From contig JAYRSJ010000017.1 in assembly GCA_041920215.1 (NCBI GenBank), forward strand, positions 1 through 64,000: a stretch of DNA of 64,000 nucleotides. Direction: 5' to 3'. Shown one piece after another: positions 25,381-35,623 of this stretch. The notes beneath the pieces are model-generated. The model was not told the origin of the DNA and ran no database searches. It saw nothing but the letters and a program-made list of their open reading frames with translations. This DNA is from JAYRSJ01 sp041920215 (GTDB lineage Bacteria; Pseudomonadota; Gammaproteobacteria; Burkholderiales; Burkholderiaceae_C). Made by a program: the position numbers and the translations under genes. How positions within the stretch are numbered: position 1 is the stretch's first letter; every line of letters begins with the position of its first letter.

Positions 25381-27606
25381 ATGGGCTGGAAGGCTGTCCA
25401 CCGCTGGCTGGGCCTGAGCCTCGGCACCCTGACACTGGTGCTCGGCCTCAGCGGCGCCCTGCTGGCGACCGACCCGGTCCGTCAAGCCTGGCAGGCACCG
25501 GCCGCCGCTGGCGATCTGCCGCTGAGCACGCTGGTGGCACGCGTAGCGCGCAGCGTCGCGCAGCCACAGGAACTGCGCCGCCTGCCCTCGGGCGCCATCG
25601 TGGTGTTCAGCTTTGCCGGCGACCAGGCGCAGGCGCGCTATGTGGACCCCGCCGACGGCCGGCTGCTGGGTGCCTGGCAGCCCTCGGCGCTGCCGCGCTG
25701 GGTCAAGCAGCTGCACCGCTCGCTGCTGCTGAACGACGCCGGCCGCTGGCTGGCCGCGGTCGCGGCCCTGGCCATGGCTTTGCTGTGCAGCACGGCGCTG
25801 CCGCTGCTGCTGCGACGCCAGGGCGGCTGGCGGCAACTAGCGGCTCCGGTGCGCGGCTCTCTGGCCCAGCGCCTACACGTGCTGGCAGGCCGCGTGCTGC
25901 TCGTCGTGCTCGGCCTGACCGCGTTCACCGCGCTGACCCTGAGCGCCTCGACGTTGGGGCTGCTGGAACTGGACAGCCGGGTCGAGCCGGAACTGGTCTC
26001 GCTGGCCACCGGCCAGCCGGACCTGCCCGGCGAGCAGCTTGCCGGCTTGCAGGGCCACACCGTCCGGGACCTGCGCACACTGACCTTTCCCGGCGCCGAC
26101 GATCCGCAGGACAGCTGGAAGCTCAGCACCGCCCAGGGGCAAGGCTGGATCGACCGCTACACCGGCCGGATGCTGGCCTGGCAGGACGCCACCACGGCGC
26201 AGCGCGTCAACGACTGGGCCACGGTGCTGCACACCGGCGAAGCGGCCTGGCCCTGGGCGCTGGTGCTCGGGCTCGCCGGGGCCAGCGTGCCGCTGTTCTG
26301 GCTGTCGGGTCTGCTCATCTGGTGGCAGGCGCGCCGCCAGATCCCCCGCATCAGGGACAACACGCCGCTGGCGCAGGCCGAGATCCTCGTCTTCGTGGCC
26401 AGCGAGGGCGGCAGCACCTGGGGCTTTGCCCAGACCCTGCACGCCGCGCTGCGCCAGGGCGGGCATCGGGTTCATACCGGCGCGCTGGACCAGTTCAGGC
26501 TCGGCGCGGCGACGCGGCAGGTGTTCGTGCTCGCGGCCACCTATGGTGACGGCCAGGCCCCGGCCCACGCCAGCGGCGCGCTGGCGCGCATCGCCGGGCT
26601 GGCGCCCGACATCGTGCCGGTGACGGTGTTGGGCTTCGGCGACCGGCAGTTCCCGGCCTTCTGCGCCTTTGCAGTGGCACTGGATCGGCTGCTACGCGAG
26701 CGCGGCTGGCCCGCGCTGCTGCCGCTGGAGTGCATCCACCAGCAATCGAGCCAGCAGTTCGCGCGCTGGGGTGCAGCCCTGGCGCAAGCGCTGGGCGAAC
26801 CCCTGGTGCTGGAGCATGCGCCGCGTCTGCCCGACACCACGGCGCTCACCCTCATCGCACGCCAGGACTATGCCGGCGCGGGCGGGCCACCCCTGGCGAT
26901 CCTGCGCTTTGCCTGGCCGGCAGCAGGGCGCGGATCAGGCCGCGTACCCGGCGCATTCGCACGCCATGGCCTGGCGCGCTTCGCGGCCGGCGATCTGCTG
27001 GGCATCGTGCCGCCGGGCTCGGCCGTGCCGCGCTTCTACTCGCTGGCCTCGGGCCGGGAGGACGGCTTCCTGGAGATCTGCGTGCGCCAGCAGCCGGGCG
27101 GCCTGTGTTCCACGCATCTGCTGGGCCTGCGCAGCGGCGACCGCATCAGCGCCTTCATCCGCCCGAATCCGGCCTTCGCGCTGCCGCGCGGCCGGGGGCC
27201 GGTGCTGCTGATCGGGGCCGGCACGGGCGTGGCGCCGCTGGCCGGCTTCATACGCCGCAACGAGCGCCATCGCCCCATGCATCTGTACTTCGGCGGGCGC
27301 GACCCGGCGCAGGACTTCCTGTTCGGCCCCGAGCTGCAAGCCTGGCTGGGCGAGGGGCGGCTGGCGACGCTGCACACCGTCTTCTCGCGCCGGCCCGACG
27401 GCGCTGGCGGCTATGTGCAGGACGCGCTGCGCCGCGATGCCGGGCCGGTGCGCGCCCTGCTCGCGCAGGGCGCCCTCGTGCGCGTGTGCGGCGGCCGCGC
27501 CATGGCACACGATGTGGCCGAGACACTGGACCAGCTGCTGGCGCCCTTGCAGCTGAGCGTGGCCGTACTGAAAGCGAAGGGGCGCTATGCCGAAGATGTC
27601 TTCTGA
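25381..27606 (+). CDS. PepSY-TM / flavodoxin / ferredoxin-reductase fusion flavoreductase
   Basis: 741 residues. PepSY-associated membrane region (about 1-325) with helices at about 8-30, 121-143, 162-184 and 289-315. A flavodoxin domain follows (about 335-470; FVASEGGSTWGFAQTL, ATYGDGQAPAHA), then FAD-binding (RFYSLASGREDGFLEICV, GLCSTHLL) and NAD(P)H-binding parts (VLLIGAGTGVAPLAGFIRR) as in sulfite/cytochrome P450 reductases. It should take electrons from cytosolic NADPH through FAD and FMN and pass them across the membrane. The flavinylated DUF2271/PepSY partners outside are the likely acceptors (inference). Confidence 0.85.
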   Translation: MGWKAVHRWLGLSLGTLTLVLGLSGALLATDPVRQAWQAPAAAGDLPLSTLVARVARSVAQPQELRRLPSGAIVVFSFAGDQAQARYVDPADGRLLGAWQPSALPRWVKQLHRSLLLNDAGRWLAAVAALAMALLCSTALPLLLRRQGGWRQLAAPVRGSLAQRLHVLAGRVLLVVLGLTAFTALTLSASTLGLLELDSRVEPELVSLATGQPDLPGEQLAGLQGHTVRDLRTLTFPGADDPQDSWKLSTAQGQGWIDRYTGRMLAWQDATTAQRVNDWATVLHTGEAAWPWALVLGLAGASVPLFWLSGLLIWWQARRQIPRIRDNTPLAQAEILVFVASEGGSTWGFAQTLHAALRQGGHRVHTGALDQFRLGAATRQVFVLAATYGDGQAPAHASGALARIAGLAPDIVPVTVLGFGDRQFPAFCAFAVALDRLLRERGWPALLPLECIHQQSSQQFARWGAALAQALGEPLVLEHAPRLPDTTALTLIARQDYAGAGGPPLAILRFAWPAAGRGSGRVPGAFARHGLARFAAGDLLGIVPPGSAVPRFYSLASGREDGFLEICVRQQPGGLCSTHLLGLRSGDRISAFIRPNPAFALPRGRGPVLLIGAGTGVAPLAGFIRRNERHRPMHLYFGGRDPAQDFLFGPELQAWLGEGRLATLHTVFSRRPDGAGGYVQDALRRDAGPVRALLAQGALVRVCGGRAMAHDVAETLDQLLAPLQLSVAVLKAKGRYAEDVF

Positions 27607-28585
27607 GCGCGCCGCGCCCGGCCAGCGCCGCACCCTGCATGGCCCGACCATGGGCACGCGCTGGTCGGCCACGATCGATCTCGGGCACGCTGACCCCGTC
27701 GACATGGCGGCGCTGCAGCAGGCGCTGGCCGCCGCGGTACAGCAGGTGGACGAACAGATGTCGCCCTGGAAAGCTAACAGCCCGCTGATGCGCCTGAACC
27801 GCGCGCCGGTGGGCGACTGGGTGGATCTGCCCGCCGCGATGCTGGAGGTGCTGGAGGGCGCGCTCGATGTGCACCGCCGCAGCGCCGGTGCCTTCAATCC
27901 CTGCGTGGGGGCGCTGGTGGACGCCTGGGGCTTTGGCGCCTCGCGCGCGGCGCCCGACGCACCAGCGATCCGCGCGGCGCGCCAGTCCACCCCCCTCAGC
28001 GCGGACGAGGCGCTGGAGCTGGACCGGCCCGCGGCCCGCGTCCGCAAGCGCGCGCCCCTGCAGCTCGATCTGTGCGGCATCGCCAAGGGCTACGCGGTTG
28101 ACCGCATGGCCCAGGTGCTGCAGGCGCACGGCGTGCGGCATGCGCTGGCCGCGCTGGACGGCGAGCTGCGCGCCGTCGGCTCGCAGGCCGGCGGCGCGCC
28201 CTGGGCTGTGGCACTGGAACAGCCCGAGGCCGGCCGCCGGACGGTGCAGGGCGTCATCGAGCTGGACAATCTGGCCGTGGCCACCTCGGGTGACTACCGG
28301 CGCTACCTGAGCGTGGGCGCGACGCGCCTGGCTCATACCATGGACCCGCTGCGCTGCGCGCCGGTCAACAACGCCGTAGCCTCGGTCACCGTGCTGGCGC
28401 GCAGCTGCATGCTGGCCGACGCCTGGGCCACCGCCCTGCTGGTGGCCGGGCCCGAGCAGGGGCCGGCCCTGGCGCGGCGCCTGGGGCTGGAGGTGCTGTT
28501 CCTGCTGCGCCGCGCCGCTGGCTTGCAAGCGCTGGGGCTGGGTCGATTCGCGGCCGCCGACGACGGTTCGCCGGGCGCGCCCTGA
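27587..28585 (+). CDS. apbE: ApbE-family FAD:protein FMN transferase
   Basis: 332 residues with the ApbE landmarks LHGPTMGTRWSATI, MSPWKANSPLMRLNR, GAFNPCVGALVDAWGFG, LDLCGIAKGYAVDRM, VATSGDYRRYL, HTMDP and ARSCMLADAWATALLV. It moves FMN from FAD onto Ser/Thr of target proteins. Unlike most family members it has no signal peptide or lipobox: the family core starts near residue 17 and no upstream start is available in frame. It would act in the cytoplasm unless the start is mispredicted. It overlaps the flavoreductase gene by 20 bases. Confidence 0.9.
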   Translation: MPKMSSERAAPGQRRTLHGPTMGTRWSATIDLGHADPVDMAALQQALAAAVQQVDEQMSPWKANSPLMRLNRAPVGDWVDLPAAMLEVLEGALDVHRRSAGAFNPCVGALVDAWGFGASRAAPDAPAIRAARQSTPLSADEALELDRPAARVRKRAPLQLDLCGIAKGYAVDRMAQVLQAHGVRHALAALDGELRAVGSQAGGAPWAVALEQPEAGRRTVQGVIELDNLAVATSGDYRRYLSVGATRLAHTMDPLRCAPVNNAVASVTVLARSCMLADAWATALLVAGPEQGPALARRLGLEVLFLLRRAAGLQALGLGRFAAADDGSPGAP

Positions 28586-28660
28586 GCCGGCCGGCCTAAG
28601 AGGCGCGCGGCGGTTGCTGCGACTAAATGTCGGCAAACACAAAAGCCCCCCAAAGCCGCG

Positions 28661-30538
<1,878 letters not shown>

Positions 30539-30729
30539 GGTGTTCTTGCTCCCTGAGGATGTTGTTGCTTGCGCTTCACGAGGGCTCGGTGCCGGACCAC
30601 GGTGCCGAGTGCGGATGCCGCGCATGGTAGGCAGGGGAAAGAAATTGATGCTTTCAATTTTCAATGTTTTATGAAATTATTCGCCACACATTCGCATTTG
30701 CGGCTGAAAATTTCACAGATCACCGAATC
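30539..30729. promoter_or_regulatory. AT-rich divergent promoter region of glmS and the Lrp regulator
   Basis: This 191-base gap is much AT-richer than its surroundings between 30640 and 30725. It contains an imperfect inverted pair, TGAAATTAT (from 30671) and AAAATTTCA, about 25 bases apart. That is the kind of AT-rich, loosely palindromic site Lrp/AsnC proteins bind. No sharper promoter elements could be assigned. Confidence 0.35.
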
Positions 30730-31221
30730 ATGAACGATATCGACGCCTCTGCCGCCTTGGACCCCACGGATTGGCGTCTGCTGGATCTGCTGCAAAGCGA
30801 TGCCTCGCTCTCCAACCAGGCCCTGGCCGAGCGCGCCCATGTCTCGCCTGCGACCTGCCTGCGGCGCGTCAAGCGCCTGGTGGAGCTGGGCGTGATCGAG
30901 CGCCGCGTGGCCCTGCTCTCGCCGGCCCGGCTGGGCCTGGGCCTGCAGGCCATCGTCGAGATCACGCTGGACCGCCAGGGCGCCGAGCATCTGGACGCCT
31001 TCGAGCACAAGCTGCTGGGCGACAGCGCGGTGCAGCAGGTCTACCGGGTCTCGCCGGGGCCTGACTTCGTGCTCGTGCTGCAGCTGGCCGATATGCCGGC
31101 CTATCACGCGCTGGTGCAGCGCCTGTTCACCCAGGATGCCAATGTCCGCAATGTGAAGACCTTCTTCAGCGTGCACCGGGCCAAGTTCGAGCCGCGCCTG
31201 AACCTGCCGCGGCCGGCCTGA
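30730..31221 (+). CDS. Lrp/AsnC-family transcriptional regulator
   Basis: 163 residues: N-terminal helix-turn-helix (DWRLLDLLQSDASLSNQALAERAHVSPATCLRRVKRLVELGVIE) and C-terminal RAM ligand-binding domain ending VRNVKTFFSVHRAKFEPRL. It resembles Lrp-like activators or repressors that sense amino acids. The ATG at 30730 is chosen because it directly precedes the helix-turn-helix region. Probably autoregulated and perhaps regulating glmS through the shared AT-rich region. Confidence 0.92.
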   Translation: MNDIDASAALDPTDWRLLDLLQSDASLSNQALAERAHVSPATCLRRVKRLVELGVIERRVALLSPARLGLGLQAIVEITLDRQGAEHLDAFEHKLLGDSAVQQVYRVSPGPDFVLVLQLADMPAYHALVQRLFTQDANVRNVKTFFSVHRAKFEPRLNLPRPA

Positions 31222-31224
31222 TGC

Positions 31225-32418
31225 TCAGCGCTTCAGGACGAGCAGGCCCTTCAGGTACTCGCCCTCGGGGAAGCACAGGGTCTGCGGATGGTCGGGGGTG
31301 GCGCCCACGCGGTCCAGGATGAAGCCATCGGCCGGCGCATCCAGGCCGGCGCCGGCGACGATCTTGTGGAACAGATCGGCGCTGATGCCGCCAGAGCAGG
31401 AGAAGGTGAACAGCAGGCCGCCGGGCGGCAGCAGCTTCAGCGCCAGGCGGTTGATGTCCTTGTAGGCGCGCGCCGCGCGCTCGGCATGGGCGGCGGTGGG
31501 TGCGAACTTCGGGGGATCCAGCACGATGGCATCGAAGCGCCGGCCCTGCTCCAGAAAACGCCGCAGCGTCTGGTTCACATCGGCATCCAGGGCCTCGTGG
31601 CGGGCCGGATCGAAACCGTTCAGCAGCACATGGGCCTGGGCGCGCGCCAGCGCCGGCGCCGAGGAATCGACACTGATCACCTCGCTGGCCCCGCCGGCCA
31701 GCGCCGCCACCGAGAAGCCGCCCGTATAGCTGAAGCAGTTCAGCACGCTTCGCACGCCGTACTGCCGCACCAGCTCGGCGAATTTCTTGCGGTTGTCGCG
31801 CTGATCGAGGTAGTAGCCGGTCTTGTGGCCCTCGGCCACATCCAGGCTCAGCCGCCATTCATGCTCCTGGATGATGCGCTCGGTGGGGCCGCCCTCGCTG
31901 CCGGGGTGGCGCAGCCAGCCGCGCAGCTCGGGCAGACCCTCCAGCGCGCGCACATTGGCGTCGCTGCGCTCGTAGAGCCGGCTCAGGCCGGTGGCGGCGA
32001 GCAGCTTGTCGGCGATCAGCGCCTTCCAGCGCTCGCTGCCGGCCGAGGAGAACTGCACGCTGAGCACATCGTCGTAGCGATCCACCACCAGACCCGGCAG
32101 GCCGTCGGCCTCGCCGTGGATCAGGCGCAGCGCGTTGGAGGCGATGGGCAGGCGCGCCCGCATCGCCAAGGCGGCCGCGATGCGGCGCTCAAAGAAGGCC
32201 GCATCGATGCGCTCGGCGGGGTCGAAGCTCCAGGCGCGCGCGCGTATCGAGGAACTGGGGCTGAAGGCCGCCCAGGCCAGGAACTGGCCCTCGGCCGATT
32301 CCACCCGCACCGTCTCGCCGGCATCGGCCCGGCCGCGGGCGATGGCGCCCTCGAAGATCCAGGGGTGGCGGCGCTGCAGCGAGCGCTCCTTGCCGGGGCG
32401 CAGAACAATGGTTTTCAT
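31225..32418 (-). CDS. rlmI: 23S rRNA (cytosine-5) methyltransferase, RlmI type
   Basis: 397 residues: N-terminal PUA domain (about 1-75), a middle RlmI domain (GLVVDRYDDVLSVQFSSAG), then a Rossmann methyltransferase with EGHKTGYYLDQRDNRKK, NCFSYTGGFSVAAL, IVLDPPKFAPT and the catalytic Cys of FSCSGG. E. coli RlmI (396 residues) makes m5C1962 of 23S rRNA. The start MKTIVLRPGKE matches the family. Last gene of the acyltransferase-dapF-xerC operon, 28 bases after the preceding gene. Confidence 0.93.
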   Translation of the reverse strand: MKTIVLRPGKERSLQRRHPWIFEGAIARGRADAGETVRVESAEGQFLAWAAFSPSSSIRARAWSFDPAERIDAAFFERRIAAALAMRARLPIASNALRLIHGEADGLPGLVVDRYDDVLSVQFSSAGSERWKALIADKLLAATGLSRLYERSDANVRALEGLPELRGWLRHPGSEGGPTERIIQEHEWRLSLDVAEGHKTGYYLDQRDNRKKFAELVRQYGVRSVLNCFSYTGGFSVAALAGGASEVISVDSSAPALARAQAHVLLNGFDPARHEALDADVNQTLRRFLEQGRRFDAIVLDPPKFAPTAAHAERAARAYKDINRLALKLLPPGGLLFTFSCSGGISADLFHKIVAGAGLDAPADGFILDRVGATPDHPQTLCFPEGEYLKGLLVLKR

Positions 32419-32446
32419 CGCGGGATTGTCGGGCCACCGAAGGGCA

Positions 32447-33985
32447 TCAGCGCTGCACCGTGCCGAAGGCATAGCCCAGCGAGACGTTCAGCAGCGGCGT
32501 GCTTTGGGTCTGGACGCGCAGCGTGCGCCACTGGCCCGCGCCCACCCGCAGCCGCAGCCGCTCCTCCTGGCCGAAGCTCCACTGGGCCCAGGCCTCGGCC
32601 TGCGCGGTGGCCCCCCCCACGATGTCGATGCCGCCGCCGCCGGCCGCGCCCACCAGCAGCTCGGCGCCGACGCGCGGGCTGCCCAGCAGCCGGGCCCAGG
32701 GCTGGGTCAGCGGCTGGCTCTGCAGGCCCAGGCCGAAGAGACCGAAGGAATAGGCACCGGCCGAGCCGAAGGCCGCGCTGCCCGCCTGCGCCACGCCGTA
32801 GAGACGGGGCCCCAGATCGCGGGTCATCACCATGGCCAGATGCCCCACATCCTCCTTGCGCCCGTTCTTGAAGCGCACCTTGGGCAGATGCATCAAGCTG
32901 GCATAGACGGTCTGCAGCCGCACCTGGCCGCTGTTGTCGTCCAGGCCCCAGCCGCGGCCAAAGCCCTCGTCCAGCGGCAGGCCCAGGCTCAGCCGTGCAT
33001 AGCTGGAGCGGAAGCTGCCGGTGGTCGAGTCGATCACGCTGAAATCCAGGTGCAGGCTGGGCCCCCAGGGCGTCTTCCAGCGCAGCGTGGGGCCGGCCTT
33101 GACCAGCCAGCCATTGCCGGTGTCCACATCGCCGCCGCCGCCCAGGCCAGCGGCCACATGCCAGCCGGCGCGCAGCCGCGGCGAGCCCAACCCATAGTCC
33201 TCGCCCAGCGTGGCCAGCACCTCCATGTAGCCGGTAGCGCTGCCCGTGGTTGCGCCCGCCGCTTCCGCCCCCCACCAGGCCCCCTCGGTCACGTACTGAC
33301 GCAGCATGGCGCCCGCTGTGCCATACCGACTGAGCGTCTGGCCGCCGCGGCTGCGGGCGCTCTTGCTCGGCTGGTAGCTGCCCACGGTCAGCGCGATCTC
33401 GTCGCCGCCCAGGCCGCTGCGCCGGCTGCTCTTCACCCTTCGGCCGGCATCCCGCGGCGCATAGGACAGAAAACCGTCGGAGTAGCCCAGCACCAGGCCC
33501 AGCGAGCTGTCGCGGACATTGCCGCTGGGGAAGCGGGTGTGGGCCAGCGCGATGCCGCCATACCAGGCGCCCCACTCGCTGCGCAGCGAGAGTTCGGGAC
33601 GCAACATCAGACCGCCGCCGAAGCTCGCCCTGTCAGCGCCGACACCGCCACCGGCACCGGCATACAGGCTGGCCGCCGCATGCAGATGCGGGCCCAGGCG
33701 CCAGCGCCGCTGGCCGGTGAAGCCAACGGTGAAGAGGCCGCCGAAATTGCCCTTGGCCGCGCCATAGAAGCTGGGGCCCACGCCCCAGTCCTCGTTCATC
33801 GCCACCATATAGCTGGCGCCCAGCAGGGCCACCCGCTCGCCGGTAGGCATGCGCAGCGGCGTCCAGTTGGCCTCGAAGGCGGCCGGCTGGGCCTGCAGAA
33901 AACCCGGGCGTGCCAGCGTGGTGTCGGACTGCGCCTGCGCGGCAGCGCCCAGGATCAGCAGGGGGAGCAGATGGCTTCGTTTCAT
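32447..33985 (-). CDS. Exported protein of unknown function, probable outer-membrane beta-barrel
   Basis: 512 residues with a signal peptide (MKRSHLLPLLILGAAAQAQ). The rest is rich in Gly, Ser, Tyr and Trp with alternating hydrophobic strands, such as RRWRLGPHLHAAASLYAGAG and WGAWYGGIALAH. It ends in LLNVSLGYAFGTVQR, a porin-like last strand but without the usual terminal aromatic. I do not recognise a named family. It starts 2 bases after the xerC stop and is followed closely by rlmI, an unexpected guest in an otherwise housekeeping operon. Confidence 0.65.
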   Translation of the reverse strand: MKRSHLLPLLILGAAAQAQSDTTLARPGFLQAQPAAFEANWTPLRMPTGERVALLGASYMVAMNEDWGVGPSFYGAAKGNFGGLFTVGFTGQRRWRLGPHLHAAASLYAGAGGGVGADRASFGGGLMLRPELSLRSEWGAWYGGIALAHTRFPSGNVRDSSLGLVLGYSDGFLSYAPRDAGRRVKSSRRSGLGGDEIALTVGSYQPSKSARSRGGQTLSRYGTAGAMLRQYVTEGAWWGAEAAGATTGSATGYMEVLATLGEDYGLGSPRLRAGWHVAAGLGGGGDVDTGNGWLVKAGPTLRWKTPWGPSLHLDFSVIDSTTGSFRSSYARLSLGLPLDEGFGRGWGLDDNSGQVRLQTVYASLMHLPKVRFKNGRKEDVGHLAMVMTRDLGPRLYGVAQAGSAAFGSAGAYSFGLFGLGLQSQPLTQPWARLLGSPRVGAELLVGAAGGGGIDIVGGATAQAEAWAQWSFGQEERLRLRVGAGQWRTLRVQTQSTPLLNVSLGYAFGTVQR

Positions 33986-33987
33986 GA

Positions 33988-34938
33988 CTACTTCTTCTTG
34001 GCGCGCGGATGCGCGGCGTCGTAGATCTTGGCCAGGTGCTGGTAGTCCAGCTTGGTGTAGACCTGGGTGGTGGCGATATGGGCATGGCCCAGCAGCTCCT
34101 GCACCGCGCGCAGATCGCCGCTGGACTGCAGCAGGTGGGAGGCAAAGGAGTGGCGCAGCATATGCGGATGCACATGGGCCGGCATGCCGGCACGCAGCGC
34201 GCGCGCCTTCAGCAGGGCGCGTACCTGGCCGTCGCTGATGCGCCGGCCGCGCACGCCCACCAGCAGGGCCGGCTCGCCGGGCCGGGCCAGCGCCTCGCGC
34301 TGCGCCAGCCACAGCCGGCTCGCGTCGATCGCGGCCTGGCCCAGCGGCACCGCGCGGCGCTTGCTGCCCTTGCCCAGCACCTGGGCCTCGCCGGCCTGCA
34401 GGTCCAGCCAGCCGGCGGCCACGCCGCTGGCGCACACATCCAGGCCCACCAGCTCGGCCACCCGCAGGCCGCAGCCGTAGAGCAGCTCGACGACGCAGCG
34501 GTCGCGCGCCTCCAGACGCGCATCGGCATTGTTATCGGCATAGTCGGCCAGCTGCATCGCGTCGTCGACCGCCAGCGCCTTGGGCAGGGGCTTGGCCGCC
34601 TTGGGCGGGCGCAGGCCCTCGATCGGGTTCAGCAAGACCTGACCCTGCACGCCCCACCAGCGGTAGAGCCCGCGCCAGGCCGACAGCAGCAGGGCCAGGC
34701 TGCGCGGCCCCAGGCCCTGGCCATGCAGGCGCGCCACCCAGCGCCGCGCCAGCTGCGGCGTCAGGCGCTGCAGCGGCACCGCCTCCTCGGCGGCCAGACC
34801 CTGCAGGCGCAGCAAGGCCTCGCGATAGATGCTGAGGCTGCGCGGCGCCAGCCGGCGCTCGACCCGCAGATGGTTCAGATAGGGCTGCAGCGCGGCATCC
34901 AGCGCCGCCGGCTCAGGCGTCGTTGCTGGCGGGTGCAT
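33988..34938 (-). CDS. xerC: Tyrosine recombinase XerC
   Basis: 316 residues: an N-terminal SAM-like core-binding domain (about 12-100) and a catalytic domain with Arg in GCGLRVAELVGLD, Lys in GKGSKRRAVPL, HMLRHSFASHLL, GHAHIATTQVYT and the Tyr nucleophile. XerC resolves chromosome dimers at dif with XerD. The dapF-DUF484-xerC order is conserved in proteobacteria, supporting XerC rather than a phage integrase. It overlaps the DUF484 gene by 26 bases. Confidence 0.93.
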   Translation of the reverse strand: MHPPATTPEPAALDAALQPYLNHLRVERRLAPRSLSIYREALLRLQGLAAEEAVPLQRLTPQLARRWVARLHGQGLGPRSLALLLSAWRGLYRWWGVQGQVLLNPIEGLRPPKAAKPLPKALAVDDAMQLADYADNNADARLEARDRCVVELLYGCGLRVAELVGLDVCASGVAAGWLDLQAGEAQVLGKGSKRRAVPLGQAAIDASRLWLAQREALARPGEPALLVGVRGRRISDGQVRALLKARALRAGMPAHVHPHMLRHSFASHLLQSSGDLRAVQELLGHAHIATTQVYTKLDYQHLAKIYDAAHPRAKKK

Positions 34939-35623
34939 CGCTGCCAGCCGGCAGCAGCCGGCTCAGCGCCGCGCTGGCGATCTCGCCCAGGCGCGCCAGG
35001 AACTCGGTGCCCATCTCGGCGGTGTAGCGGGTCGGGTCCGGCGAACCCAGGGCCAGCAGGCCGAAGGCGGTCTTGTCATGCACCAGCGGGATCAGCGCCA
35101 GCGAGGCCACGGCGGGCTCCTGGTCCAGCCAGCGGGCCGCCTCGAAGCCCGAGTTGACCCCGCAATAGGGCTGGCTGAGGCTGTTGGCGAAGCTCTTCAC
35201 ATCGGCCGACACCGGCTGCGCGAACGCCGCGCCTTCGAAGGCCGCGCCCAGCGCCCAGAGCCGCAGGCCGGCCTGCGGGATCATGAACTGGTGGCGCAGC
35301 TCGTCCAGCAGCACCTGGGGCAGGGCCGCGCCGTCATGGGTGCGCATCAGGGCCAGGGTCCAGCGGTGCAGGCGGTCGGCGATCGCGACGTTCTCCTGGC
35401 CGTTGCGGATCATCTCGATGATCTTGAACTCCAGGCCCTTGATCTTCTCGCGCAGCAGCTCGGCCTGGCGCTCCTGCAGCGAGACCGCGCGCTGGCCATG
35501 CGGATGGCTGAAGCGCACGCTGGCCAGCAGCTCGGCATGGCGCTCGAAGAAGGCGGGGTCGTTCGCCAGAAAATCGGCGATGTCCTGCTCGGTGATGCCG
35601 CTAATGCCTTGGTCCATGCTCAC
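34913..35623 (-). CDS. DUF484 family protein
   Basis: 236 residues: an N-terminal segment typical of DUF484 (ITEQDIADFLANDPAFFERHAELLASVRFSHPHGQRAVSLQERQ), a short coiled coil (about 45-75) and a GAF-like domain ending with the conserved FGLLALGSPDPTRYTAEMGTEFLARLGE. The function is unknown; it is nearly always between dapF and xerC. The start overlaps the dapF stop by 4 bases. Confidence 0.9.
   Translation of the reverse strand: MSMDQGISGITEQDIADFLANDPAFFERHAELLASVRFSHPHGQRAVSLQERQAELLREKIKGLEFKIIEMIRNGQENVAIADRLHRWTLALMRTHDGAALPQVLLDELRHQFMIPQAGLRLWALGAAFEGAAFAQPVSADVKSFANSLSQPYCGVNSGFEAARWLDQEPAVASLALIPLVHDKTAFGLLALGSPDPTRYTAEMGTEFLARLGEIASAALSRLLPAGSDAPASNDA

Noticed and set aside
30539..30660. 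glmS ribozyme
   Set aside because: No conserved ribozyme core upstream of the start, and the class is confined mainly to Gram-positive bacteria.
33988..34938. Phage or integron integrase
   Set aside because: The recombinase sits in the conserved dapF-DUF484-xerC order and matches XerC in length and motifs; no phage genes or attachment sites are near.
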